Numbered from the stretch's first letter, positions 52,701 through 63,291 are shown. The stretch: DNA of 64,000 bases from Marinobacter sp. F4218 (GCF_019443085.1 NZ_JAHZIL010000001.1:1-64000), one strand, 5' to 3'. Notes: generated by a model from the sequence alone, not told the origin. Translations and numbers: made by a program.

Positions 52701-53440
52701 CCGCCCAGATCGGCCCGGTTCAGCCTGAGCTCGTAGCTGCTGCCGTCGGGTTCGACCTGGCGAAGCCGAACCAGCAGGAAATCTTCGTCTGGCGCAAACC
52801 ACATCAGCGTTTCACGCTTTGAGGACTTATCCCGTACCTTTTCCGCTTTCAGGGTCGAGATGGAGCCGCGTGAGGTTTTCAGCGGTTCCTTGTCGAGAAC
52901 CGCAAAGCGGTCGTGGTCGTAGTCACCGCCATCAATCACCTGGTAGGTCAGGTCTCGCTTGCCGGACTTGATGTCCTGGCTCAGTTGCAGTTGGAAGCCC
53001 AGCGGGTCCAGCACCCCTTCCGTGAGTTCCAGTTCAAAAGGCTTGCCCCGATACTCGCCGGTGGCGACTCCGGCGTCCCAGTCAAAATCAATTGACTGTT
53101 CCCGGTCCTTGATCAGAAAACCTGACAGGCGATACCGGTAACGCAGCGGCACAACATGGTTATTTTCCCATTTGAGGACCAGAGACTCGTCAATATCCGC
53201 AATGAAGGAGTCGACGTCCGTGCGGTACAGCCAAACCCCGTTGCCCTGATCGCTGAGCGTGCGCTTTGCGGTGCCATTCAGGGATACGCCTTTATTCATG
53301 GAGGCGGTGTAAGTGGCCTGATAGGGGACGAGGGTGGAGCCAGGCTCTTCCGCATGGGCAGCGGTGATCAGTGATACCGGGAGCAGCAGCGTTGCCACTC
53401 CCTTGGGCAGTATCGTTGCGATCAGTCGAATCAAATGCAT
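52697..53440 (-). CDS. DUF3108 periplasmic protein
   Basis: A 247-residue secreted protein with signal peptide ending at AAHA. The mature part begins with LVPYQATYTASMNKGVSLNGTA and is beta-rich, matching DUF3108. It is found downstream of purN in Pseudomonas as well. No function is known. It converges on avtA with overlapping stop codons and no terminator in between. Confidence 0.87.
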   Translation of the reverse strand: MHLIRLIATILPKGVATLLLPVSLITAAHAEEPGSTLVPYQATYTASMNKGVSLNGTAKRTLSDQGNGVWLYRTDVDSFIADIDESLVLKWENNHVVPLRYRYRLSGFLIKDREQSIDFDWDAGVATGEYRGKPFELELTEGVLDPLGFQLQLSQDIKSGKRDLTYQVIDGGDYDHDRFAVLDKEPLKTSRGSISTLKAEKVRDKSSKRETLMWFAPDEDFLLVRLRQVEPDGSSYELRLNRADLGG

Positions 53441-53526
53441 AGAAGGTAACCCAAAAGCCGTCTCTGTTGGCGACAGTTTAGCGGGTTACCAGCGGAGGGG
53501 AGATGACAATCCGTTCAGGGTGGGAC

Positions 53527-54189
53527 TCAGTTATCAGGTAGCCGCATCGGGCTGTTCAGCAGTTCGCCGTCAAACAGCACGTAATCCGTCCCGAGCTGGA
53601 TGCGCCCCTCGCAGAACCAGCGCACAACGATTGGGTAGAGGATGTGTTCCTTTTCCTGCACCCGCTCTGCCAGTGTCTCCGCGGTATCATCCGGTGCAAT
53701 GCTCACCTCCGCCTGAGCAATGACAGGGCCGCCATCCAGCTCTTCGGTGACAAAGTGAACAGACACGCCGTGTTGCGTGTCACCGGCATCCAGCGCCCGC
53801 TGATGGGTATTAAGGCCGGTATACTTCGGAAGCAGTGACGGATGAATGTTGAGCAACCTGCCGCGGAAGGCCCGGACAAAATCGGTGGTCAGAATTCGCA
53901 TGAACCCAGCCAGAACAAGCAGGTCCGGATTGTGGCGGCGGATTTCCGCCATCAGCGCACCGTCGAATTCTTCCCGTGAGTCGTATTTCTGGTGATCGAC
54001 CACGAACGTTTCGATGTGGGCCTGGGCGGCACGCTCCAGGGCAAAGGCATTCGGGCGGTTACTGCCAACGGCGCAGATCTGGCCCGGGAAGTCTCGTTCC
54101 CGGCTTGCATCAATCAGTGCCTGGAGGTTGGTGCCGCTGCCGGAAGCCAGTACCAGGATCCGGGGCAGGGGGGGCTGGTCTGCCTTCAT
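53527..54189 (-). CDS. purN: Phosphoribosylglycinamide formyltransferase
   Basis: A 220-residue purine biosynthesis enzyme that transfers a formyl group from 10-formyl-tetrahydrofolate to GAR. The glycine loop is [13 protein letters not shown]. Catalytic residues are in [17 protein letters not shown] and [13 protein letters not shown] (Asn, His, Asp). Start overlaps the purM stop (ATGA). Confidence 0.96.
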   Translation of the reverse strand: MKADQPPLPRILVLASGSGTNLQALIDASRERDFPGQICAVGSNRPNAFALERAAQAHIETFVVDHQKYDSREEFDGALMAEIRRHNPDLLVLAGFMRILTTDFVRAFRGRLLNIHPSLLPKYTGLNTHQRALDAGDTQHGVSVHFVTEELDGGPVIAQAEVSIAPDDTAETLAERVQEKEHILYPIVVRWFCEGRIQLGTDYVLFDGELLNSPMRLPDN

Positions 54190-55250
54190 GCCGAGAGCAG
54201 CCCTGGTGCGTAGCGAACCGCCGGATCGCTGTCTGCGGAGTCTGCCGCTTCGATCACGCCCACCTGCCAGGCGTTTTCACCCAGCGCTTTCAGAGTGTCC
54301 AGGGCCAGGTCTTTCTGATCGGCCGGAACGCAGACAATCATGCCAATGCCGCAGTTGAAAGTGCGGTACATTTCCTCGCTGGCAACGCCACCGGCGTCCT
54401 TCAGCCATTGGAAGACCGGGGGCAGGGTCCAGCTGGTAGTGTCGATGGCGGCAATGCTGCCGTCGGGGAGTACCCGGGGAATGTTCTCGGGCAGGCCGCC
54501 ACCTGTGATGTGAGACAGTGCCCGGACATCCACTTCCCGAATCAATTGCAGAAGGTTCTTGACGTAGATTCGAGTCGGTGCCATCAGGGCGTCGCCGAGG
54601 GTGGTGCCGTCCAGTGTCTGGTCCAGCTTGGCATCGCTGATTTCCAGGATTTTGCGAATCAGTGAGTAGCCGTTGGAGTGGGGACCGGAGGAGCCCAGAG
54701 CCAGCAACACGTCGCCAGCCTGCACGCGGCTGCCGTCAATGATTTCGCTGCGTTCGGCCACGCCGACACAGAAGCCGGCGAGATCGTAGTCATCACCTTC
54801 ATACATGCCAGGCATTTCGGCGGTTTCACCACCAACCAGGGCACAGCCGGCCTGAGCGCAGCCCTCACCAATGCCGGATACCACCTGTGCCGCAACGTCA
54901 ACGTTAAGCTTGCCGGTGGCGTAGTAATCCAGGAAGAACAGCGGTTCGGCGCCGCCGACCACGAGATCGTTGACGCACATGGCCACCAGATCGATACCAA
55001 TGCTGTCGTGCTTTTGCAGTTGCATCGCCAAGCGCAGCTTGGTGCCCACGCCATCCGTTCCGGAAACCAGTACCGGCTCCTTGTATCCGGCCGGGATAGA
55101 AACCATGGCGCCAAACCCGCCCAGTCCGCCCAGTACTTCCGGACGCTTGGTGCGCGCGGCCGTCTGTTTGATGCGGTTTACGAGTTCATTGCCTGCGTCG
55201 ATATCAACGCCGGCATCGCGGTAGGTCAGGGAGGGCTTCTGTTCGCTCAT
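54186..55250 (-). CDS. purM: Phosphoribosylformylglycinamidine cyclo-ligase
   Basis: A 354-residue ATP-dependent enzyme that closes the imidazole ring (AIR synthetase). Typical stretches are [18 protein letters not shown] at the N-terminus, [12 protein letters not shown] and [13 protein letters not shown]. Length is standard. A short 212-base region (55251-55462) separates it from the divergent DUF2066 gene. Confidence 0.97.
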   Translation of the reverse strand: MSEQKPSLTYRDAGVDIDAGNELVNRIKQTAARTKRPEVLGGLGGFGAMVSIPAGYKEPVLVSGTDGVGTKLRLAMQLQKHDSIGIDLVAMCVNDLVVGGAEPLFFLDYYATGKLNVDVAAQVVSGIGEGCAQAGCALVGGETAEMPGMYEGDDYDLAGFCVGVAERSEIIDGSRVQAGDVLLALGSSGPHSNGYSLIRKILEISDAKLDQTLDGTTLGDALMAPTRIYVKNLLQLIREVDVRALSHITGGGLPENIPRVLPDGSIAAIDTTSWTLPPVFQWLKDAGGVASEEMYRTFNCGIGMIVCVPADQKDLALDTLKALGENAWQVGVIEAADSADSDPAVRYAPGLLSA

Positions 55251-55462
55251 GGGGTACTTTAACCGTTGGCCAGTGGGTCAGGCGGCGGATTTTAACAGGT
55301 GCTGTGTGGCGCTCCAAATGTAATTCCCCCTACGGCGCACGGTCAGGAGCGGGAAGCTGGCAAGGTATTGCCAATATTGCTTTTCCGAAACCCTGGCCTG
55401 CTACTCACACCCTGGGCCATGGTGTATCCTATGCGCCATTCATGCGAACTGCAGGGTGTTTC

Positions 55463-56827
55463 ATGTCAGTATCAGGACCTAAGTCGGCATTCCAGTCTGG
55501 ACCGGCAGCGTGGGCGTTCATGTTTGGGCTTATTCTCGCGGCCTTTTGTGTTCCCGCCTCCGCGGTCACCGTGTCCGGACTTTATTCTGTTGAGGTTCCC
55601 GTGACCGGGTCTTCTCCAGACGAACTCGCGGTCGGCTATGCCGATGGCCTCGCAAGAGTCTTTGTCCGAGTTTCCGGTACCCGGGACGTGCTGGACCAGG
55701 AAGGCGTGGAAGCCTTGTTGGCTGATGCCGAGTCCCTGCTTCTTTCCTATCAGTACCTGCGTGGTGAGAACGGTGACAACCGGCTTCGCATGGCGTTTGG
55801 TGCTGTTGGCGTAAACCGTGCCTTGGCCTCCATTAATGCGCCGGTATGGGGTGCAAACCGCCCCCTGACCCTGGCCTGGGTGGCGGTGGAAGATCGCGGT
55901 GCCCGGACACTGATTACCGAAAGCCCGGATTCGGGTGCCTCTGGCGGCCAGCAGACGTCTTCGACGTGGCAGCGCGCGTTCGATCAGGCCGCTCTCGATC
56001 GGGGGCTGCCCGTGGCGTTACCCCCTGCGAAGTACAGCGGCGATCGTGAACTGCTGTCTGATCTCTGGGGGCAGTTCGTCAACCGCCTTCGTGGCGTTTC
56101 CGGTGATATTGAACACGATGTCATGGCGCTGGTCCGGGTTAACCGTACCGGTGGCCAATGGCGTGCCGGCTGGGTGTTCGATGGCATGTCCATGGACGGT
56201 GGAGAAGAGTCCGTGACGGCACCCACGCCGGAAGCCCTGGCGCAGACGGTTGTTAATCGCTGGGCAGAGCGCTACGCGAATCGGTACGCAGTTGCCGCCG
56301 GCGAAGTTGGAGAATCTCCTCAGGTGGATATTGTCCTGCGCGGTGTCTCATCCATTGAGGATTATGGAAAAATCAACAAGGTACTCGAAGGGCTGACACC
56401 CGTGGTGAGCGTTGGCGCCACCCGGGTCAAAGGCGATCAGCTGACCCTTCGCGTTGCGTTTTCCGGGGAACTGGATCAGCTCAAGGAATATATCGCTCTG
56501 GATCCCCGTTTCGTGGCTATGGAAGGGGAGCCGAGTGGCCCCGAAGTGACGTCGCCAGAGCCTGCGGGGGCGGAAGTGGTTCCGGGACCCGCCGCCACCG
56601 AGGTCGAAGAGGCGACAGCGTCCGAGGCCCAGGGGGCGCCGGCGGCAGATGCCAACTCTGAATCTGAATCAATTGCCGCAGGGGCTGACGGCAATCGGTC
56701 CATGTTTTCCTATCAGCCAATGCCGGTTGATGAGCAGGAGGCCGAACAGGCGTTCGAATCCCTGTACCAGGTGCTGTATTATCGTTGGGAAACAACGCCC
56801 GTCATCGGGAAGGGTGACGGAGAGTAA
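55463..56827 (+). CDS. DUF2066 secreted protein
   Basis: A 454-residue protein with signal peptide ending at VPASA. The conserved DUF2066 region follows (VSGLYSVEVPVTGSSPDELAV, about 35-230). The C-terminal ~110 residues are acidic, Pro/Ala/Glu-rich and probably disordered. The gene is adjacent to purM and hda in Pseudomonas too. The ATG at 55463 is preferred; one at 55442 is also in frame. No function is known. Confidence 0.85.
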   Translation: MSVSGPKSAFQSGPAAWAFMFGLILAAFCVPASAVTVSGLYSVEVPVTGSSPDELAVGYADGLARVFVRVSGTRDVLDQEGVEALLADAESLLLSYQYLRGENGDNRLRMAFGAVGVNRALASINAPVWGANRPLTLAWVAVEDRGARTLITESPDSGASGGQQTSSTWQRAFDQAALDRGLPVALPPAKYSGDRELLSDLWGQFVNRLRGVSGDIEHDVMALVRVNRTGGQWRAGWVFDGMSMDGGEESVTAPTPEALAQTVVNRWAERYANRYAVAAGEVGESPQVDIVLRGVSSIEDYGKINKVLEGLTPVVSVGATRVKGDQLTLRVAFSGELDQLKEYIALDPRFVAMEGEPSGPEVTSPEPAGAEVVPGPAATEVEEATASEAQGAPAADANSESESIAAGADGNRSMFSYQPMPVDEQEAEQAFESLYQVLYYRWETTPVIGKGDGE

Positions 56828-56848
56828 GGCGTTACCGGAGGGAGTCTT

Positions 56849-57409
56849 GTGAGTTTGGAACGCTGGCGCTGGATTCCCAATGCCCTGACGTTTTTGCGCA
56901 TTTTGCTGATTGCTCCCTTTGCGGGTGGTTTGCTGGCCGAAAACTATCGCCTCTCGTTGCTGATATTTGTCGTGGCGGCAGCCACCGATGCCTTTGACGG
57001 CTTCCTGGCCAGGCATTTCAACTGGCGGTCGCGATTTGGCGCCATCGCCGACCCCCTGGCCGATAAGGCCCTGCTGCTGACGGCTTATCTGATGCTCACG
57101 CTGACCGGAGTGTTTCCGGTGTGGCTTTTTGTTCTCGTTCTCGGCCGCGATCTCCTGATTGTGGTGGGCGCCCTGGCTTATCACTACGGTATCGGACGCT
57201 TTGACATGCAGCCCAGCCTCCCGGGCAAGCTCAACACCTTTATCCAGATTCTTGTGGTTCTTGCGGTCATTGTTCTGCTGGCTGGCTTGCCCATGCAGCC
57301 CTGGGTGCTTGAAGCCGGCATCATGCTGGTCGCCGTGTCGGCCATCTTCAGCGGCTTGCACTACGTGCTGATCTGGGGTGTGCGGGCGTGGAGGGCCAAG
57401 CGGTCGTGA
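56849..57409 (+). CDS. CDP-alcohol phosphatidyltransferase (PgsA-like)
   Basis: A 186-residue membrane enzyme with about five helices. The catalytic signature D-x2-DG-x2-AR-x8-G-x3-D-x3-D is complete (DAFDGFLARHF, then GAIADPLADKAL). It links CDP-diacylglycerol to an alcohol, most likely glycerol 3-phosphate, or phosphatidyl groups to form cardiolipin. The start is GTG at 56849 with GGAGGGAG upstream. It overlaps hda by 4 bases (GTGA). A second, canonical pgsA is usually elsewhere, so the substrate is open. Confidence 0.88.
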   Translation: MSLERWRWIPNALTFLRILLIAPFAGGLLAENYRLSLLIFVVAAATDAFDGFLARHFNWRSRFGAIADPLADKALLLTAYLMLTLTGVFPVWLFVLVLGRDLLIVVGALAYHYGIGRFDMQPSLPGKLNTFIQILVVLAVIVLLAGLPMQPWVLEAGIMLVAVSAIFSGLHYVLIWGVRAWRAKRS

Positions 57410-58104
57410 AAGCATCGCAACTTCCCCTGGGTATCAAGCTTCGTGACGATGCCCGTTTCGATAATTTCCACGGTGACCGCAACGCCAGCGCAGCATCGCG
57501 CCTGAAGGCCATCTGCGAGCAGCCGGAAGGCATCCCGGTTGTGGTGATTTGCGGGGATTCCGATACCGGCAAGAGTCATCTGCTTCAGGCCATCTGTCAC
57601 GACGCGGAAAGCCGGAGCCGTGCCGCGGTTTGTATCAGCATCGCCGAACTGGAACCCTTTGGGCCGGAAGCGCTGGCGGGGCTGGAGGGGGCGGATGTGA
57701 TCTGCCTTGATGATGTGGACCGCATCACCGGGCAGGGCGCCTGGGAGGAGGCGGTGTTTCACCTTTATAACCGCGTCCAGGACCGGGGTGGTCTGCTGGT
57801 CGTGAGTCTGTCCGAAGTCCCCTCGGCAGCATCGTTCACACTGCCCGATCTGGTGTCACGGCTCACCCATGGTCTGACCGTTCAGCTGGGTATCTACCGC
57901 GACGACGACCGCCTCCGCATCCTGATGGCCCGTGCCGAACAGCGCGGCCTGGTAATTGGTGACGACGTTGCCGGATTCATCATGCGGCGCGCCCCGCGCC
58001 GATTGGGAGATTTATTGGCAATTCTCGACACTCTGGATGAAAATTCGCTTCAGGCTCAGCGACGGCTGACGATTCCGTTTGTGAAGACCGTGATGGGTTG
58101 GTAA
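57406..58104 (+). CDS. hda: DnaA regulatory inactivator Hda
   Basis: A 232-residue AAA+ protein that, bound to the DNA-loaded beta clamp, stimulates ATP hydrolysis by DnaA and prevents over-initiation. The N-terminal clamp-binding motif QLPLGI is at residues 5-10. Walker A is GDSDTGKSHL (Lys56) and Walker B is VICLDDVDRI. The GTG at 57406 overlapping the preceding stop is preferred over an in-frame GTG at 57388 because homologues start 4 residues before QLPL. Confidence 0.93.
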   Translation: MKASQLPLGIKLRDDARFDNFHGDRNASAASRLKAICEQPEGIPVVVICGDSDTGKSHLLQAICHDAESRSRAAVCISIAELEPFGPEALAGLEGADVICLDDVDRITGQGAWEEAVFHLYNRVQDRGGLLVVSLSEVPSAASFTLPDLVSRLTHGLTVQLGIYRDDDRLRILMARAEQRGLVIGDDVAGFIMRRAPRRLGDLLAILDTLDENSLQAQRRLTIPFVKTVMGW

Positions 58105-58151
58105 ACGGAAGATCGGCCCCAAAACTAGAAAGTGCGTAAGGGAGAGACGAC

Positions 58152-58949
58152 ATGAGACGGGTTGTATTCAATCAGAAAGGCGGCGTAGGCAAATCCAGTA
58201 TTACCTGCAACCTGGCGGCAATCAGTGCGGCCCGTGGCAAGAGGACGCTGGTGGTGGACCTGGATCCACAGGGCAACTCGACCCACTACCTGCTGGGCAA
58301 GCCTGCGGGGGAGCTCCGGGATACGGTGGCGGACATGCTGGAGCAGACGGTCGCCTTCACCGTCTTCAATCGCCGCCCGGATGAATTTGTCCATGCCTCT
58401 CCCTTCGACAACCTCTTCGTGATGCCATCCAGTCCGGAACTGGACTTTCTGGAGCGCAAGCTGGAGGCCAAGCACAAGATTTACAAGTTGCGCGAGGCCC
58501 TGAAAAAACTCGGTGAGACCTTCGATGCGATCTACATTGATACGGCTCCGGCACTGAACTTTTATACCCGCTCCGCGCTGATTGCGGCCCAGCGGTGTCT
58601 GATTCCCTTTGATTGCGATGATTTCTCCCGCCAGGCTCTGTACAACATCCTGAATGAGATTCGTGATCTGCAGGAAGACCACAACGAGGATCTGGTGGTC
58701 GAGGGTATTGTTGCCAACCAGTTTCAGCCACGCGCCAGCCTGCCAAAGCAACTGGTCCGGGAACTGATGGAAGAGGGACTGCCAGTGCTGCCGGTGCGGC
58801 TGTCGAGTTCCGTCAAGATGAAAGAATCGCACCAGAGCCGGCAGCCGCTCATTCACATGGCACCCAAGCACACCCTGACTCGTCAGTACGAAGATCTGTT
58901 CCGCGTACTGCACGGTGAGACGGTGGAGCTGGAGCCCTTGGCGGATTAA
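58152..58949 (+). CDS. Orphan ParA-family ATPase
   Basis: A 265-residue MinD/ParA-superfamily ATPase. The deviant Walker A is NQKGGVGKSSITCNL and the Walker A' region is VDLDPQGNSTH; a switch segment has IDTAPALNFYTRSAL. No ParB gene or parS-like site is adjacent, so it is not an ordinary partition pair. A ribosome site AGGGAGAG precedes the ATG. It follows hda by 47 bases. Confidence 0.88.
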   Translation: MRRVVFNQKGGVGKSSITCNLAAISAARGKRTLVVDLDPQGNSTHYLLGKPAGELRDTVADMLEQTVAFTVFNRRPDEFVHASPFDNLFVMPSSPELDFLERKLEAKHKIYKLREALKKLGETFDAIYIDTAPALNFYTRSALIAAQRCLIPFDCDDFSRQALYNILNEIRDLQEDHNEDLVVEGIVANQFQPRASLPKQLVRELMEEGLPVLPVRLSSSVKMKESHQSRQPLIHMAPKHTLTRQYEDLFRVLHGETVELEPLAD

Positions 58950-58962
58950 AAAAAGGTTTGTT

Positions 58963-59298
58963 ATGAGTGATTCCAGTGATCAGGTAGGCCAGGTTGCCGA
59001 CAGTCTGCTCCGAATCGAGATGGAGCTGCGCCAGCTGGGGCTGTGGGACGAGGAGCCACCATCTCCGGAGGCGATGCAAAGCACCCAGCCCTTCTGCATC
59101 GACACGCTGGAATTTACCCAGTGGATCCAGTTCGTGTTTGTCGAGCGGATGAAAGTGATCATCCAAAATGACCATCCACTGCCGGCTGTATCGGGCATCG
59201 CCCCTATGGCCGAAGAGCATTTTCGGGGGCGGCCCGAATCGGGTGAGAGCCTGGTCCGGGAGCTGGAAGAGATTGACCGGTTGTTGTCCGGGAGCTGA
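58963..59298 (+). CDS. YqcC family protein (DUF446)
   Basis: A 111-residue soluble helical protein. The family core is LLRIEMELRQLGLW and QPFCIDTLEFTQWIQFVFVERM. No function is known; in E. coli YqcC is adjacent to a tRNA pseudouridine synthase gene, which is not the case here. The ATG at 58963 follows AAAAGG; the frame is open 16 codons upstream into parA. Its stop abuts that of nadC in a TGATCA palindrome. Confidence 0.87.
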   Translation: MSDSSDQVGQVADSLLRIEMELRQLGLWDEEPPSPEAMQSTQPFCIDTLEFTQWIQFVFVERMKVIIQNDHPLPAVSGIAPMAEEHFRGRPESGESLVRELEEIDRLLSGS

Positions 59299-60186
<888 letters not shown>

Positions 60187-60265
60187 CTATAGGCCCGGCA
60201 TGGATTCGCCAAACGGTATGCACCGAACCGTTAAACTGTGATTGGCGTCCTATCTACACAAAAGG

Positions 60266-60290
60266 TGACAAAATCTGACACAAGCTGACG
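60266..60290 (+). repeat. Three TGAC motifs at exact 10-base spacing
   Basis: TGACA (60266), TGACA (60276) and TGACG (60286) follow each other at one helical turn, 70-95 bases before the DUF1631 start. A TATTAT hexamer at 60302-60307 may be the -10 element. The 221-base region 60139-60359 between nadC and this gene holds no other feature that I can see. Confidence 0.5.
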
Positions 60291-60359
60291 TAAACAGCTC
60301 GTATTATTAGAGAATCAGGGAAGTCCCCGGCATTCCGCGATCACACCCGGAGCAGCTTA

Positions 60360-62588
60360 ATGGCGCGCGATAACAACATTGTCAGTTTTTCTGGCCAGAA
60401 GCCGCTGCAGAGGTTTTCCCTGCCTCAGGCACTGGTGCGTTTGCGTGACGCATCGGGTCAGTCCATGAAAACGGTACTGGCAAATTTCTTTGATCGTTCG
60501 GACGATGCTCTCTTTGAACTGGCCGATCGCGCCAGTAACACGCTGGACCAGGCTGCCTATTTCGATGCCATGCGGGAGCTCCGGTTGCGACGCAAGGCCA
60601 TGGTCGTTTCCATGCTCCAATATATGAGCCAGGCATTCAACGATATTGGCAAATTCCGGCCCCGTGAATCGGCCGGCATTCTTGACGAGGTGGAGGGAGA
60701 TTCCCTCAGCCTTGTGGATCACTCCCAGCTCGAACAGCAGGTTGCGATCGAAAACCTGATCAACAAGCTGAGGAACCGGTATTCCGATCAGATCCGATTG
60801 TTGACTGTGAGGGTCAGCCACGTAGTCCCGTCCATCGAACTGGCAGGCAGCCAAATGCCGCTCAGCCCCGAAGTCCTGTGTGGTGGGGTAGCGGAAGCCT
60901 GTGCGGATCTTGATATCGATATTCGTGCCAAACTGGTTGTTCTCAAGCTGTTCGATCGTCTGCTGGCCGACACACTGGGAGATTTCTACCAGCAAGCCAA
61001 CCAGACGTTGGTCGCCGAGGGCGTTCTGCCCGATATGAAGCGACCACCGGCGGAGCGCTCAGGTGGAGCGAAAGCCCCCTCACGCACGGGGCCAAAGAAC
61101 GGTGGCGCAAAATCGTCAGGCTCTGACTCAGGAGGCGAAGGCCAGGGATCACAGGCGACCTTTTCCGAGCTGAGCGCCCTGCTGCATCAGAGTAACGAAG
61201 AGTCGGTTTCTGGCCGGGCGGTGTCCGCTGAAGGCCATCTGGATACTGACAGGCTGATGGCGCGGTTGAGCGAAATCCAGGCGGCATCCGGGAAATGGGG
61301 TGCGGACGAGATCATCACGCTGAATGATCAGCTCAAACCGGTGCTCAAGATAGAGCAGGGCAAGTTCGCCAACGTCGGCCAGGTTGATAACGACGTGATT
61401 AACCTGGTTGGCATGCTGTTCGACTTCATACTCGAGGACCGGCAGCTGCACCCTGTGATGAAGTCGTTGATCAGTCGCCTTCAGATCCCGGTGCTCAAGG
61501 TCGCCCTGAGCGACAAGAACTTTTTCAATCGGGGCGGCCATCCGGTCCGCAAACTGCTTAATGAGCTTGCACTCTCCGCGATCGGCTGGACCGAGAAGCG
61601 CGCCGATCAGAGGGACCCGCTGCGAGACAAGATCGAGTCGGTGGTTGAACGGGTTCTGAATGAGTTCACCGACAACGTCGGGTTGTTCGATGAACTGCTG
61701 AATGACTTCAGCCACTTCATGGATCTTGATCGTCGCCGTCGGGAGCTGGTCGAGCAACGCTTGCGCGATGCAGAAGAAGGTCGGGCGAGGCAGGAGCGGG
61801 CGTCCGAGGCGGTCGACGGCATGATTCGCGATCTGGTCATCAATCGGGAGATTCCGGCGCCAGTCGCGCAACTCTTGCAGGAAGCCTGGCGAAAGTACCT
61901 GCAATGGGTGGTGATCCGGGAAGGGGAGGACAGCCGCAGGTGGGCCGACGCCCGGGATCTTACCGAGCGACTGGTGTGGAGTGTCGATCCGACACCGGTG
62001 TCGGATTCGACACGCAGTGACCTGCTGCGGGCGATTCCCTCCATTGTCGACGATCTGCGCAAAGCCTTGCAGGAGATTTCCTGGGATCCGTTTGCGACGG
62101 ACGCGATCATCCGTGATCTGGAGCTGGCTCACGTTGACGTTTTCCAGCGCCTGGTGACGGCCCCCGCTCGTTCCGAGCCACCGGTTGAGGCGCCGCCCGA
62201 AGCCTCCTCCGAGTCCGGGATGGAGAACGTTCCGGTTGACGCCCACGGTGCAACGGAGTCCGTTGCCGAGATGGCACGCGCCGACACGGATTCGATGGAC
62301 GCAATTGCGCAGGAGTGGCTCGACCGGGCCGATTCATTGCGGGTTGGCTCCTGGATTGAGATGTCGAAAGACGGCAGCAAAGTACGCTGCAAGCTGGCAG
62401 CGTTTATCAAGGCCACCGGCAAGTACATCTTTGTTAACCGAAGCGGTGCGAAGGTTGCTGAATATCATCGCCAAGACCTGGCTTCCGCCATGGCTTCCGG
62501 TGAAATCGGAATGCTTGACGATGGCCTGATCTTCGACCGGGCGCTGGAGTCGATCATTGATAATCTGCGCAGCAGTCGCAAGGACTGA
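60360..62588 (+). CDS. DUF1631 protein
   Basis: A 742-residue cytoplasmic protein of the large proteobacterial DUF1631 family. It is mostly helical, with conserved blocks VRLRDASGQSMKTVLANFFD, LMARLSEIQ and PVLKVALSDKNFFNRGGHP. A variable, disordered Ser/Gly/Lys-rich linker lies at about 220-270 and a second acidic linker at about 600-650. The C-terminal ~90 residues (GSWIEMSKDGSKVRCKLAAF) look like a small beta-barrel. The function is unknown. Starts with ATG after GGAGCAGC; a terminator follows. Confidence 0.88.
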   Translation: MARDNNIVSFSGQKPLQRFSLPQALVRLRDASGQSMKTVLANFFDRSDDALFELADRASNTLDQAAYFDAMRELRLRRKAMVVSMLQYMSQAFNDIGKFRPRESAGILDEVEGDSLSLVDHSQLEQQVAIENLINKLRNRYSDQIRLLTVRVSHVVPSIELAGSQMPLSPEVLCGGVAEACADLDIDIRAKLVVLKLFDRLLADTLGDFYQQANQTLVAEGVLPDMKRPPAERSGGAKAPSRTGPKNGGAKSSGSDSGGEGQGSQATFSELSALLHQSNEESVSGRAVSAEGHLDTDRLMARLSEIQAASGKWGADEIITLNDQLKPVLKIEQGKFANVGQVDNDVINLVGMLFDFILEDRQLHPVMKSLISRLQIPVLKVALSDKNFFNRGGHPVRKLLNELALSAIGWTEKRADQRDPLRDKIESVVERVLNEFTDNVGLFDELLNDFSHFMDLDRRRRELVEQRLRDAEEGRARQERASEAVDGMIRDLVINREIPAPVAQLLQEAWRKYLQWVVIREGEDSRRWADARDLTERLVWSVDPTPVSDSTRSDLLRAIPSIVDDLRKALQEISWDPFATDAIIRDLELAHVDVFQRLVTAPARSEPPVEAPPEASSESGMENVPVDAHGATESVAEMARADTDSMDAIAQEWLDRADSLRVGSWIEMSKDGSKVRCKLAAFIKATGKYIFVNRSGAKVAEYHRQDLASAMASGEIGMLDDGLIFDRALESIIDNLRSSRKD

Positions 62589-62620
62589 ATTCGTAGCAAG
62601 ACCGGCGACTTTGTGCTTCA

Positions 62621-62654
62621 ATCAGGGCATTCTGTAATGCCCTGATACTTTTGG
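62621..62654 (+). terminator. Rho-independent terminator after the DUF1631 gene
   Basis: ATCAGGGCATT (62621-62631) and AATGCCCTGAT (62636-62646) form a perfect 11-base stem with a 4-base loop, followed by ACTTTTGG. The T-run is short but the stem is strong. It ends 8 bases before the ampD start. Confidence 0.7.
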
Positions 62655-62661
62655 ATTTACC

Positions 62662-63291
62662 TTGCCTCAATCAGACAAAGCTCCAGTCTCGCAGGTCGTT
62701 TCCCCCAGCGACGTAACTGCGCTTCGTGAAACCGGGAAGTTACCCGCCGCACGCTGGTGTCCCTCGCCCAATTTCGGTCCCCGCCCGGAGGGGGCATCGA
62801 TCACTCTGCTGGTGGTTCACAACATCAGCCTGCCCCCCGGCCAGTTTGGCGGGCCGGAGATCGAGAATTTTTTCTGCAATCGCCTGGATCACTCGGCGCA
62901 TCCGTATTTCGAAACCATTGCCGGAATGCAGGTGTCGGCCCACGCCCTGGTTCGCCGGGATGGCTCGCTGGTCCAGTTTGTCAGCCTCCTCGACCGGGCC
63001 TGGCATGCCGGTCGTTCCTGCTTCCAGGGCGAAGAGGAGTGCAATGATTTCTCCATTGGTATCGAACTGGAGGGCACCGACGATATTCCGTACTCGGAAG
63101 CTCAGTATTACTGCCTGGCCCAGATCGCACGCCTGATCATGCTGGCCTGGCCGGACGTAACGCCCGACCGGCTGACCGGACATTGTGACATTGCCCCGGG
63201 CCGGAAAACCGATCCCGGTCCGGTATTTGACTGGCAACACTTTCGCACCCTGCTGGCGGAAGTTGCTACCAACGACAAGGGGCGGGGCTGA
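62662..63291 (+). CDS. ampD: 1,6-anhydro-N-acetylmuramyl-L-alanine amidase
   Basis: A 209-residue cytosolic zinc amidase that cleaves anhydro-muropeptides in cell-wall recycling, lowering the inducer of AmpC beta-lactamase. Zinc ligands are expected at His in VVHNISLPPGQFGG, and His and Asp in GHCDIAPGRKTDPG. The start is uncertain: the frame begins with a TTG at 62662, no ribosome site or ATG is near, and the N-terminus is about 20 residues longer than in E. coli. It is followed by ampE with no gap. Confidence 0.93.
   Translation: MPQSDKAPVSQVVSPSDVTALRETGKLPAARWCPSPNFGPRPEGASITLLVVHNISLPPGQFGGPEIENFFCNRLDHSAHPYFETIAGMQVSAHALVRRDGSLVQFVSLLDRAWHAGRSCFQGEEECNDFSIGIELEGTDDIPYSEAQYYCLAQIARLIMLAWPDVTPDRLTGHCDIAPGRKTDPGPVFDWQHFRTLLAEVATNDKGRG

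Noticed and set aside
58152..58949. A parA-parB chromosome partition locus
   Set aside because: No ParB-like gene or parS-like inverted repeat is adjacent. The next gene is YqcC-like.
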